The notes below the pieces were generated by a model, which did not search any database, was not told the origin of the DNA, and saw only the letters and a program-made list of their open reading frames with translations. Position numbers and translations under genes: made by a program. 64,000 nucleotides of DNA, taken from NCBI RefSeq assembly GCF_007754155.1, contig NZ_CP037423.1, positions 1,240,001 through 1,304,000 on the forward strand, in the 5' to 3' direction. Positions 1 to 7,320 of the stretch are shown here, piece after piece. The DNA comes from Stieleria neptunia (GTDB taxonomy: Bacteria; Planctomycetota; Planctomycetia; Pirellulales; Pirellulaceae). Each line of letters begins with the position of its first letter. The stretch's first letter is position 1.

Positions 1-1
1 G

Positions 2-916
2 TACGCGGACTCTGATGTCGAAGGGGAGCATCGGTCGGCGATTGCTAAGTGGAAACAATGGTGGGATGTATACGGGAAGCGCTACGCGGAGGAGTATCGA
101 AAAGAAGGCAAACGGTATCCCGACGCGTGGAAGAAAATTCCCGGAGCCAAGAATTTGCCCTGCCCCAGCTATCCATTGCTGTTGCCGGATTCATGGTCAA
201 CGAAGCTCAAGTTCCGCTCGGGGGATTACGGTGGAATTGTTGTAGAAGAGATCGAATTACACGCCTCTCCTCAGGCATGCAAATTGAAGCGTCGATACAG
301 GATCGGTCATGGTTGGCCCGGCGGTACAGACTGGATCAATGAGGAATGGAACGACCTGACATACGCCGAAACGCAAGAATTCTTGGCGACGCTGACGTAC
401 GCCGTTGATAATCCGTGGCTATTTTTGGGTGACCAGTTTGCTAATGTTGACACGGACAGTCGGCTGCGGATTGGGTCGGTTCGCGGTAGACCGAACAAAT
501 GGTCGAACTATTATCCTGGCGTTGAATGGTCCGGGATTTTGGACCGGAAAGGCAACGTGATCATGAACGACGACCCTTGGAGCTGGCACACGAATGACTT
601 TGACGGTTTCGGAAAGACAATGTTTGACGATACGATAGGGATTGCGTTTCGGGTGTTTCGAGATGCATTTCCAGACCCCACCTATCGCCCCAAAGAAAGC
701 CGCTGGACTACTTCCAACAAGGGCGAACCATCCGATGCACCGAAGGACCGGGCGTCGTCAATTGACAATGGAAAATCAACCGCCGTTCCCCGTGATTTCT
801 ACCGTTATCGCAAAGGTGGCCCACAGTTGCGACAAACGTTGGTACTGCTTACCAGTTACATTCTCACCGCATACACTGCTACTCGTCAATTTCCAACAAT
901 GCACCAGAACCTATGA
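2..916 (+). CDS. Unknown protein, 5' end outside the window
   Basis: The frame is open from base 2 with no start visible, so the gene begins left of the window. The native part, to about base 720, encodes a soluble protein rich in Trp, Tyr and acidic residues. I recognise no family. The frame has no stop before attC1 (726-806) and runs through it, adding about 65 low-complexity residues before TGA at 914-916. The stop overlaps the ATG of the next gene (ATGA), which could allow translational coupling across the attC. The C-terminal tail is probably an accident of the lost stop. First gene of the cassette array seen here. Confidence 0.6.
   Translation, partial: YADSDVEGEHRSAIAKWKQWWDVYGKRYAEEYRKEGKRYPDAWKKIPGAKNLPCPSYPLLLPDSWSTKLKFRSGDYGGIVVEEIELHASPQACKLKRRYRIGHGWPGGTDWINEEWNDLTYAETQEFLATLTYAVDNPWLFLGDQFANVDTDSRLRIGSVRGRPNKWSNYYPGVEWSGILDRKGNVIMNDDPWSWHTNDFDGFGKTMFDDTIGIAFRVFRDAFPDPTYRPKESRWTTSNKGEPSDAPKDRASSIDNGKSTAVPRDFYRYRKGGPQLRQTLVLLTSYILTAYTATRQFPTMHQNL
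726..806 (+). repeat. attC-like site 1
   Basis: AAC box 726-728 and GTT box 804-806 enclose an imperfect hairpin. Its outer arms match those of site 7 (ATTTCTACCGTT at the right end of both). Lies inside the open frame of the preceding gene. Confidence 0.7.
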
Positions 917-1143
917 ACGCTCCAGGGAAGCAACCGTCGGCGACCCCATCCCTAATTTGGGGAGCAATCTGGATTGTCGGCCCACTTACTTACCTTCTAC
1001 TACTGATGAATAATCTAGTGCCCGAACCGTCAAACTCGGCATACGTGTTCGGAAGTCTTCTTGGCATCCCGTTGGGTGGAGGCGTTTTGTTGAGAGGGAT
1101 CAGATTGCAACGTGAGAACGCGAAACGTGAAGGGAGCAGCTGA
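913..1143 (+). CDS. Small membrane protein of a gene cassette
   Basis: 76 residues, ATG overlapping the upstream stop. Two hydrophobic stretches at about residues 12-33 and 43-60 suggest two membrane helices with a short basic C-terminus (RLQRENAKREGSS). No family recognised. It is the only plausible gene between attC sites 1 and 2. Bases 1144-1290 hold no further gene that I can support. Confidence 0.5.
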   Translation: MNAPGKQPSATPSLIWGAIWIVGPLTYLLLLMNNLVPEPSNSAYVFGSLLGIPLGGGVLLRGIRLQRENAKREGSS

Positions 1144-1291
1144 TTGATGACTATATCCAACCGGATTTTGCGTGGCCTCTACTCGTTGCAATATCCCCGA
1201 CTTTCTTGCGGCACCGACCATGTGCTCGTTTCTTGGCTATAGTTGCGCGTAGCGTATGAACGAAGTCGTGTGCTTCGGTTAGACATGCGAT

Positions 1292-1375
1292 AACAATCGG
1301 ATGCACGACGAGTCGGCGAGTCGGGTTTCATTGAAGTGGATGATCGCTCGCGCCGACCGCGTGATCCGTGCCGTT
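1292..1375 (+). repeat. attC-like site 2
   Basis: AAC 1292-1294, GTT 1373-1375. The arms CGGATGCACGACGAGTCGGC and the opposite strand of the right end pair, except for an unpaired spacer next to the AAC box and single extra bases, as in attC hairpins. Confidence 0.75.
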
Positions 1376-1825
1376 CCTCGTCAGCAGCGAGGCAATTCCA
1401 GGCGTCGGACTGACTTGCCGGATTTATTGGGCCGGTTGTCTGAGCGTCGCACTTTTCCGTCGCGTGCACACAGCGTTGAGCTTTCGGCGTCGGACGGTTT
1501 CGGCCGATTGATCGATGCCGCACGTTGCGTCTGATTGCTTTGGATCGTCACGGCCCCTTGGCTGACGCAAATCGGAGACTTGGTCCGAGCCGCGACGGAC
1601 CTGCGTGCGGTCCCGATGGATCGCCCGTCAAACTCTCCACGTGCCACCATGCTGTTCTCTTTTCGTGTCTTCTCGTGTTTTTCGTGGCTATCCACCGCTG
1701 TGTGGTTCCGCCAAGTTCGTGCCGCTCGTTTCGCAGACAACAATTTGCTTCGTCAGTCTCGCCGCGGTATCCTCTTGCATCGGTCGCATTCAACGCTGCC
1801 GCCGAGCACCAGACGAGATCCGAGG
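1376..1825. repeat. ORF-less cassette, family X copy 1
   Basis: About 450 bp between attC sites 2 and 3 with no convincing plus-strand gene. Open frames exist on both strands, but none keeps a consistent product in copy 2 (2894-3342), which is nearly identical. It contains a TTTTCGTGTCTTCTCGTG tract also seen in modified form in the other ORF-less family. May carry a promoter or RNA. Confidence 0.7.
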
Positions 1826-1907
1826 AACAATGCCGTGCACCTGGGCACTCGATCGAGTCTGTTTTGAGTTCAAGTTTTTCCGCTCGTGCCAGGTGACGGC
1901 GGACGTT
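1826..1907 (+). repeat. attC-like site 3
   Basis: AAC 1826-1828, GTT 1905-1907. The arms GCCGTGCACCTGGGCAC and GTGCCAGGTGACGGC pair with one extra G on the left arm. Confidence 0.75.
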
Positions 1908-1987
1908 CATCGACACAGAAAGTGATTGTTTTCTTGGAATCGCCATTGTCGGTTTCGATTTCGTGTCACCTACGACAAAAGATTCAC

Positions 1988-2305
1988 ATGCAGTTCTCCG
2001 TCCGGTATTTGTTGCTCCTAACATTCGTGGCCGCAATTCTTTTAGGCTGGATGGTCGACAGACGGCAACTACAACGGACGGTTGGTGAACTTAGAGATCA
2101 AAACTCACGACTTCGTGCGGCAATTTCAGGCCCAAGTGTGTCGTACTACTACGGCGCTCGGCAAATTCGAAAACCTGTCGACACAAATGCGAGTACGGTA
2201 AAGCATATTGTCAAATTGGACCTTAGCCGGATTGCATTAAACGATACCGACTTGATCGGGTTGGGGACTAATCGGATCCGGAATTCAAGCCGCGATGAAC
2301 CATGA
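1988..2305 (+). CDS. Small membrane-anchored coiled-coil protein
   Basis: 105 residues from ATG 1988. The N-terminus MQFSVRYLLLLTFVAAILLG is a single signal-anchor, followed by a heptad-like stretch (RRQLQRTVGELRDQNSRLRA) and a short polar domain. Function unknown. The F-x-x-R-x-LL opening resembles the cassette proteins at 7897 and 11325. The stop lies just inside attC site 4, a usual arrangement for cassette genes. Confidence 0.55.
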   Translation: MQFSVRYLLLLTFVAAILLGWMVDRRQLQRTVGELRDQNSRLRAAISGPSVSYYYGARQIRKPVDTNASTVKHIVKLDLSRIALNDTDLIGLGTNRIRNSSRDEP

Positions 2306-2382
2306 CATGCACGCGAGGAGGGGAGGCGCGGTTGTTAGTCAGCTTGCACGTCTTTCGCCCGTCCCGCGTGATGTCTAACGTT
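2298..2382 (+). repeat. attC-like site 4
   Basis: AAC 2298-2300, GTT 2380-2382. The arm GACATGCACGCG pairs with CGCGTGATGTC with a bulge. Confidence 0.75.
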
Positions 2383-2416
2383 CGTCGACAAACCATCCAC
2401 ACTTGGACAACGCTTC

Positions 2417-2740
2417 ATGGCCGAACCCAAAGACCGGACGTCTATTACGGACCATCTCGCGCCGCTGAAATGGCATGGGCCCATGGAGGCATCTGGGATG
2501 ACGACGTGGTTCGCTAGCACGCAGTTCGGGCAATACATGGTCAAACAACTCAAGGGGCGCACGAATTGGTCCTATTCATATCAGAATGGTGGACGAGCGA
2601 CTGAATGTGAATCGATTGAAGCTGGTAAGGCAGCTGCGTGGAAACACTGGTGCGAGAATATTCAGCGATGCTTCACTCCCCATCCAATGGATCACACGCT
2701 GATTGAATGGCCAGCCGACAAGACCGATACCACCGGCTGA
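2417..2740 (+). CDS. Unknown cassette protein
   Basis: 107 residues from ATG 2417, soluble, with Trp- and His-containing segments (HPMDHTLIEWPADKTD near the end). No family recognised. Sole gene candidate between attC sites 4 and 5, with a stop 71 bp before the next site. Confidence 0.5.
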   Translation: MAEPKDRTSITDHLAPLKWHGPMEASGMTTWFASTQFGQYMVKQLKGRTNWSYSYQNGGRATECESIEAGKAAAWKHWCENIQRCFTPHPMDHTLIEWPADKTDTTG

Positions 2741-2811
2741 TGTCCGGTAATGTATGTTCAGTGGACGACCGGAAATGCCCGCGTGGTTCTTAGGTCCTGC
2801 GAAGAGCGACG

Positions 2812-2893
2812 AACCATCGGATGCACGTGAGTCGCCGAGTTGAGTCAATTGAAGTGGTGAGTCGTTCGCGCCGACCACGTGACCACCGTCGTT
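2812..2893 (+). repeat. attC-like site 5
   Basis: AAC 2812-2814, GTT 2891-2893. CGGATGCACGTGAGTCG on the left pairs with the CGACCACGTGACCACCG region on the right. Confidence 0.75.
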
Positions 2894-3342
2894 CCTCGTT
2901 AGCAACGAGGCAGTTCCAGGCGTCGGGCTGACATGCCGGATTTACTGAGCCGAATGTCTCAGCGTCGCACTTTTTCATCGCGGGCAAACCGTGTTGAGCT
3001 TTCGGCGCCGGACGGTGTGGGGCGATTGATCGTTGCCGCACGTTTTGGCCGATTGCTTTGGATCGTCACGGCCCCTTGGCTGACGCAAATCGGAGACTTG
3101 GTCCGCGCCACGACGGACCTACGCTGCGGTTCCGATGAAACCCACGTCAGACTTTCCGCGTGTCATTGCGCCCGTTCGTTTCGTGTCATTCGTGTTTTTC
3201 GTGGTTAGCCACCACTGAATCGGTCCGCCAGATTTGCGCCGCTCATTTCGCGGACGAAAATTTGCGTCGTCTGTTTCGCCGCGGTATCCTCTTGCATCGG
3301 TCGCATTCAACGCTGCCGCCGAGCACCAGACGAGATCCGAGG
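2894..3342. repeat. ORF-less cassette, family X copy 2
   Basis: Second copy of the 1376-1825 cassette. The distance from GTT to next GTT is 531 bp here and 532 bp in copy 1. Substitutions are scattered and break any shared reading frame, so selection on a protein is not evident. Confidence 0.7.
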
Positions 3343-3424
3343 AACAACGCCGTGCACCTGAGCACTCGATCGCGTCTGTTTCGAGTTCAAGTGTTTCCGC
3401 TCGTGCCAGGTGACGGCGGACGTT
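3343..3424 (+). repeat. attC-like site 6
   Basis: AAC 3343-3345, GTT 3422-3424. Almost the same sequence as site 3, as expected for duplicated cassettes. Confidence 0.75.
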
Positions 3425-3447
3425 CCCCGACTAAAATCGAGTCGTAC

Positions 3448-4215
3448 TTGTTTGGCAAGCTCAGAAACATCGTCGCCGCGTTACTTGCGTCCCTAACCGG
3501 ATGCCAGCCGCCGGCCGTCAACGAAGTCCCTACTTCCGCTACCCAAGTGAGCGGGGATTCGATCGTCGCTCCGATACTCAAGGACTTGCTCGAACATCAC
3601 GGCGTTCCAACAGACGCAGATGGAACTTGGCTCATTGCAGAGAACGGCATGCGCATGACTGGAGCTGTCGTCAAAGAGTATCCTTCTCCAAGAGGCACAG
3701 CTAATATCCAACTCGATTTCTACTTTGAACTCGAAGACGGGCGACTGATGATCGAATCTGTTGGCGGCCTTGGTGCTACAAAGGCTGACGCCGTGAAAGA
3801 CGGCATCCAGAACTTTACCGGCGGTTCTTTCCACGTACTACTTTCCTCGTTATTCAATGTTAACGCGGACGACCAAATCGAGATCGAAAACTGGGATATC
3901 GCAGGAACATCACGTCGCGTCACGATTGGGGGCATGAACGTCCGGACATTCACAGATGCTCCCTTTGATCCTCCGACACATTGGTTTCCAATCGTCCAGC
4001 GTGCAATCGAGAATACGGACCTTCCCCGTGGCACCCACTGGTTTCGCTGCTACTATGCACAGTTCGACAACAAGCCCTCAGCCGTCGAAGTATTGCTTGA
4101 CAACAACGACTGGCAACCGATCATCAAGGCGATGTCAGACATTGACTGGCCCGCTAAGGACGATTTCTACAGCGTCAGAGTTTTTGGTGTCATTCAAGAT
4201 GGCGGGGAACCATGA
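3448..4215 (+). CDS. Lipoprotein with DUF6348-like domain
   Basis: Start taken at TTG 3448, 24 bp after the attC, because it gives a short lipoprotein signal with lipobox LTGC (Cys about residue 18). Upstream in-frame codons cross the attC. The mature part matches what I recall of DUF6348: a helical start (LLEHHGVPTD), DGIQNF..SFHVLLSSL, DDQIEIENW, then RGTHWFRCYY and a final VEVLLDNNDW segment. Function of the family is unknown. 255 residues. The stop TGA lies inside attC site 7. No ATG start supports it, so the exact N-terminus is uncertain. Confidence 0.6.
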   Translation: MFGKLRNIVAALLASLTGCQPPAVNEVPTSATQVSGDSIVAPILKDLLEHHGVPTDADGTWLIAENGMRMTGAVVKEYPSPRGTANIQLDFYFELEDGRLMIESVGGLGATKADAVKDGIQNFTGGSFHVLLSSLFNVNADDQIEIENWDIAGTSRRVTIGGMNVRTFTDAPFDPPTHWFPIVQRAIENTDLPRGTHWFRCYYAQFDNKPSAVEVLLDNNDWQPIIKAMSDIDWPAKDDFYSVRVFGVIQDGGEP

Positions 4216-4292
4216 AATGCACGGGAGAACGGGGGGGCCGTTTTCTCGTCTGCTTGCAAGTCGTTCGCCCGTTCCCCGTGATTTCTACCGTT
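4208..4292 (+). repeat. attC-like site 7
   Basis: AAC 4208-4210, GTT 4290-4292. The left arm AAATGCACGGGAGAACGGG pairs with CCCGTTCCCCGTGATTT with one extra-helical A. The clearest hairpin of the array. Confidence 0.8.
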
Positions 4293-4302
4293 CCCCGAAT
4301 GA

Positions 4303-4920
4303 ATGATGGACACTGAATGGTTTACATCACGTCTCGCGTCGACTGACCGTAGATCCCAATGGTGGGCTGCCGTTCAACTGATGAACGCTGGGCCGGAATC
4401 GAGCGTCCACCTTTTTCGACTTCTCGATATCTGCGATGGGATCGATATCGATTCCGATGTATCGGAACTGGAACACTGGATCACGTTCTACGCCGCACGC
4501 GCATCTGGGCGGATTGTCCAGTCGATAGGCTACGACGTTGGCAACCAGCTCCACAAACGTGTGTTCGATTGGATTGAACGGCTTGCCTTGCACCGAAACC
4601 CTGAGCGTGCAATCGGAGGAATTTGGGGACTCGCTGACCTTGGCACGCCACCTGCTGCAACCGTCGATCTTCTCGTCGAACTGACTTTAACCGACACACG
4701 ACGCGACCCGACCGGCGAGCATACTGCTCGTTCAGTTGCTTTTCGCATGCTTGCGAGAATCGACCGCACGGCGGCCGTACGCTATGCTGACACAGACGCG
4801 GGTCGGGAATTTATCGCGAACGTGCGCCGTTGGTCGGAGGACAATCCAGAACGTGCCACGGGACCAAACGGCATACTGACCGAAGCCGGTTGGCTGATCG
4901 CGGAAATCGGGGAACAATGA
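4303..4920 (+). CDS. Unknown helical protein (HEAT-like)
   Basis: 205 residues from ATG 4303, directly after attC site 7. Composition is strongly helical with repeated Leu/Ala-rich helices (LALHRNPERAIGGIWGLADL, SVAFRMLARIDRTAAVRYAD), suggesting HEAT-like pairs. This is inference only. No signal peptide, so probably cytoplasmic. The stop lies at the start of attC site 8. Confidence 0.55.
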   Translation: MMDTEWFTSRLASTDRRSQWWAAVQLMNAGPESSVHLFRLLDICDGIDIDSDVSELEHWITFYAARASGRIVQSIGYDVGNQLHKRVFDWIERLALHRNPERAIGGIWGLADLGTPPAATVDLLVELTLTDTRRDPTGEHTARSVAFRMLARIDRTAAVRYADTDAGREFIANVRRWSEDNPERATGPNGILTEAGWLIAEIGEQ

Positions 4921-4995
4921 CATGCACCGAAGCACGCGAGTCGACTTTTTTGAAGTGGTTGGTCCACCGCGCGTGCTCGGTGATGTCCGAACGTT
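4913..4995 (+). repeat. attC-like site 8
   Basis: AAC 4913-4915, GTT 4993-4995. GACATGCACCGAAGCACGCG pairs with CGCGTGCTCGGTGATGTC. Confidence 0.8.
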
Positions 4996-5051
4996 CGCCG
5001 ATCGGCAGGTGCGTAACGGTCTCGCTGCGCGAAACCTGCTAAGATGCTTCA

Positions 5052-5433
5052 ATGCAAAGTGTCTATCTCGAAGCGACCGTCATTGGCAACATCGCTGGCC
5101 GTTGACGAATGCAACGGCGGCGACCCTACCGCTGCCTCAGAACGTCTCGCTGTGATTGGCGACCTTCCGATGGTCGATGGCGGCGACGGTGCAAAATCGC
5201 TCGCTGATTTGCTGCTTGATGGAAACGCGGTTCCTCGGTCCGAGCCACGGGACGCAACCCACATCGCGATTGCCGCCGTGAACGGGGTCGAATTGTTGGC
5301 AACATGGAACTTCAAGCATATACTTAATCCTGCCACACAACACCTAATTGACGCGATCTGTCGAAACGCGGGCTACGAGCCGGCGACGATTTGCACCCCC
5401 GAACAACTGTTGGAGGCGTTCGATGATTCCTGA
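5052..5433 (+). pseudogene. PIN-domain (VapC-like) toxin, broken
   Basis: ATG 5052 opens MQSVYLEATVIGNIAGR, the usual first strand and catalytic Asp/Glu region of PIN nucleases, but stops at 5103-5105. The rest continues in another frame (from about 5100 to 5433): DECNGGDP, then SEPRDATHIAIAAVNGVELL and TWNFKHILNP, the conserved PIN C-terminal core. Compared with intact relatives, about 30-40 residues between the two parts are missing. I infer an out-of-frame internal deletion that inactivates the ribonuclease. A small downstream gene overlaps its end, as in toxin-antitoxin pairs. Confidence 0.7.
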
Positions 5434-5647
5434 CCCAACCGCTGAGATCAAGCGTATCCGTCATCAACTGGCGGCGGATGATGGTTTTGATCTTGACCGT
5501 ATTTTTGCTCGGATTCGTCGTGTACAGGCCGAGTCTGGGCGTACTTGCATTCGCCGACCTTCACGCAAGCCGGCGAACCATGCGAAGCAACGGAGCGGCG
5601 GTGGCGACGTTTCTGCAAGTGGTGAGTCAACTCCCGCCGCTCGCTGA
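5423..5647 (+). CDS. Small partner of the PIN protein (possible antitoxin)
   Basis: 74 residues from ATG 5423, overlapping the PIN gene end by 11 bp. It opens MIPDPTAEIKRIRHQLAADD, a helical segment like the short proteins that accompany this PIN type in planctomycetes. After about residue 50 the frame runs into attC site 9, so the last 22 residues are read from the attC and end at its TGA. Antitoxin role is inferred only from position and size. Confidence 0.45.
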   Translation: MIPDPTAEIKRIRHQLAADDGFDLDRIFARIRRVQAESGRTCIRRPSRKPANHAKQRSGGGDVSASGESTPAAR

Positions 5648-5658
5648 TCGCCAACGTT
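5576..5658 (+). repeat. attC-like site 9
   Basis: AAC 5576-5578, GTT 5656-5658. GGAGCGGCGG pairs with CCGCCGCTCG, and GCGA with TCGC, with an unpaired spacer beside the outer boxes. Confidence 0.75.
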
Positions 5659-5676
5659 CTGCAAAGGATTGATTCA

Positions 5677-5934
5677 ATGCGTCACGTCCCGAAGAAAGTT
5701 GACGATGCGTTCTACGCGGGGCAAAGGTCGATTGACGTACCGTTCGCAATCAATGACGCCGTAGCGATCGTAGCAGGTGAGTATCGCGGGATTACTGGAG
5801 CCGCGATTGCGATTGAGTCGATTCGTCCTAAGGTCCAGCTTCGAATCGAGTGTGGCAAAACCGGGGCTGACGTAATCGTTCCAATTGATGCTGTGCGATT
5901 GTTGAAAGACGGCGACGGAGTTGGATCCCGGTAA
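5677..5934 (+). CDS. Small protein with KOW-like motif
   Basis: 85 residues from ATG 5677. The middle segment INDAVAIVAGEYRGITGAAI has the Gly-x-Tyr-x-Gly spacing of a KOW/SH3-like motif, which binds RNA or ribosomal partners in other proteins. No other domain and no signal peptide. Motif assignment is from pattern only. Bases 5935-6022 hold nothing else that I can support. Confidence 0.5.
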   Translation: MRHVPKKVDDAFYAGQRSIDVPFAINDAVAIVAGEYRGITGAAIAIESIRPKVQLRIECGKTGADVIVPIDAVRLLKDGDGVGSR

Positions 5935-6022
5935 TAGCAGATCGATCTGGGTGATCCAAACCGTAGAATATGATCGCTCGCCTCAAGCAACACGATGAAT
6001 CTTTACCCGTGTAAAATGGCAG

Positions 6023-6106
6023 AACCAAGCGATGGACACGAAGTCGCGAGTCAGATCTTTTGGCCATCGCAACGTCGTTCGTCGCGACTCGGTCATCGCT
6101 ATCGTT
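6023..6106 (+). repeat. attC-like site 10
   Basis: AAC 6023-6025, GTT 6104-6106. GCGATGGACACGAAGTCGCGA pairs around GTCGCGACTCGGTCATCGC. The right box reads GTTGAAC, one of two that fit the classical GTTRRRY core. Confidence 0.75.
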
Positions 6107-6382
6107 GAACTTAATCGGCAGCGACTTCATTGGCGTGACCGTTTTCTCTTGTCAGTGCGGTGAGTGTGTGAGGGTCACAACGTGTCTGTCTTTCGGCGCG
6201 CCTGTAGGCGCTTTTGCGGTTAGCCAGTTGTGCGCGCTGGGCGTTCTTTCTGTCGCTTTCTTTAAGCCTTGCCTGGCGTTTTAACTTGCGCTTTTTGCTC
6301 GTTGACGCACCCTTGTTGTGTTCCCCGCACGCTGCGGCGCGAACTTCTTTTGAACTCTGTTTCATAACAAGGACAAGCAACC

Positions 6383-6649
6383 GTGATGTCACACAAAAAA
6401 CGAACCTGCAAACTCACCAAGCGGCTCGCCGAAGACATGGTGATCCGCAACATGGCCGAAGCCACCATCGACGCCTACACCTATCACGTGCGAAAGTTTG
6501 CCGACTTTATCCAAAAACCGCTCGACCAGGCAACCGTCGAAGACGTTAGAACCTTCCAGCTCCATCTGATCCGAGAACGAAAGCTTGCCTACGGCTCTGG
6601 GCACGTGAAGGATACACGACGGGCGGTGAGTCGATTCAAGTTCCGTTGA
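6383..6649 (+). pseudogene. Tyrosine recombinase, N-terminal fragment (IS91-associated)
   Basis: 88 residues containing only the SAM-like core-binding domain (NMAEATIDAYTYHVRKFADF, TVEDVRTFQLHLIRERKLAY). The catalytic domain with the R-H-R-Y residues is absent. The sequence resembles the integrase that accompanies IS91-family transposases in planctomycetes rather than an integron IntI. It ends at 6647-6649 where a deletion has joined it to a transposase tail in another frame. Bases 6107-6382 upstream look like the non-coding end of the same element. Confidence 0.7.
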
Positions 6650-7158
6650 CTCTTTCGACGGCGGAGTTCATTCGCCGCTGGTGCTTGCACATCCAGCCCA
6701 ATCAGCTAACCAAAACGCGTCAATTCGGAGGTTGGTCGAGCACGAAAGCGGTGGCGTATCAGCAACGCTGCCTTGCCTCCCTGAGTGCAGCCGACGGTGC
6801 GGAGGCTCGCATGGCCGTGATGGCTGCGGTGGAAGAAGCGGAGGCCGAGTTGGAGACCGAGCCGGAGCTATGCTGTGAGCACTGTGGCAGCGAGTCGGTT
6901 CGTCTGACGCACGAGTATCCGAAGCGATCCTGGAGCGAGATCTTGGGACGCGATTCGGAGTGTAGCCCAGGTTGGTGCCGTGAGAGCCAAAAACTTGATG
7001 AGATTCGGTTCTGGGACGATGCGATGGGGGAAGGTTTTTCGGAGTGGTACCAGTGGTATCTGAAAAGTGGCATTGAAAGTGCAAGAGAGTCCCCGGGCTT
7101 GGACGCCATGACCGAGACGACCGCAGAAACTGGCATGCAGCAACGAATGCTGTTCTAA
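6646..7158 (+). pseudogene. IS91-family transposase, C-terminal fragment
   Basis: 170 residues beginning with LSTAEFIRRWCLHIQPNQLT, a typical late segment of the Y2 rolling-circle transposase of IS91/IS801-like elements. The zinc-finger N-terminus and the HUH and double-Tyr catalytic region are missing. A C-x2-C pair (CCEHCGSES) follows. With the integrase fragment it forms an internally deleted IS91-type remnant lying within one gene cassette. Confidence 0.65.
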
Positions 7159-7262
7159 TAGCGTCCCCCAGATCGGCCAAGTCGTGCCGACAAACTTCAA
7201 CGCACGATCTATCCGTGTACTCCGTACCCGGATAGATCGCATTTCGTTCTGGCATTGGAAAT

Positions 7263-7307
7263 CGTACTCGTACTCAGGGCGCCGCCCGGTACTCGTACTC
7301 CTACTCG
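7263..7307 (-). repeat. GAGTAC-rich repeat, inverted copy
   Basis: The minus strand reads GAGTAGGAGTACGAGTACCG, then after a short GC-rich loop TGAGTACGAGTACGA. It is the inverted partner of the copy at 7716-7757 on the other side of the four-helix-bundle gene. Confidence 0.7.
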
Positions 7308-7320
7308 ACTCGGGGCACCA

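Larger units (their letters stand above)
6107..7260 (+). mobile_element. Degenerate IS91-type element
   Basis: Integrase fragment and transposase tail joined by an internal deletion near 6640, with non-coding borders. Limits are approximate. A small hairpin at about 7205-7238 (GATCTATCC and GGATAGATC arms) follows the transposase remnant. A related hairpin stands at 13049-13083 after a direct-repeat copy. Confidence 0.5.

Noticed and set aside
5435..5500. Second complete toxin-antitoxin pair
   Set aside because: Only the small overlapping gene is open; the toxin is broken, so I list it as a remnant pair.
6383..6649. Integron integrase of the cassette array
   Set aside because: Only a core-binding domain is present, it resembles the IS91-associated recombinase, and the catalytic part and the IntI-specific insertion are absent.
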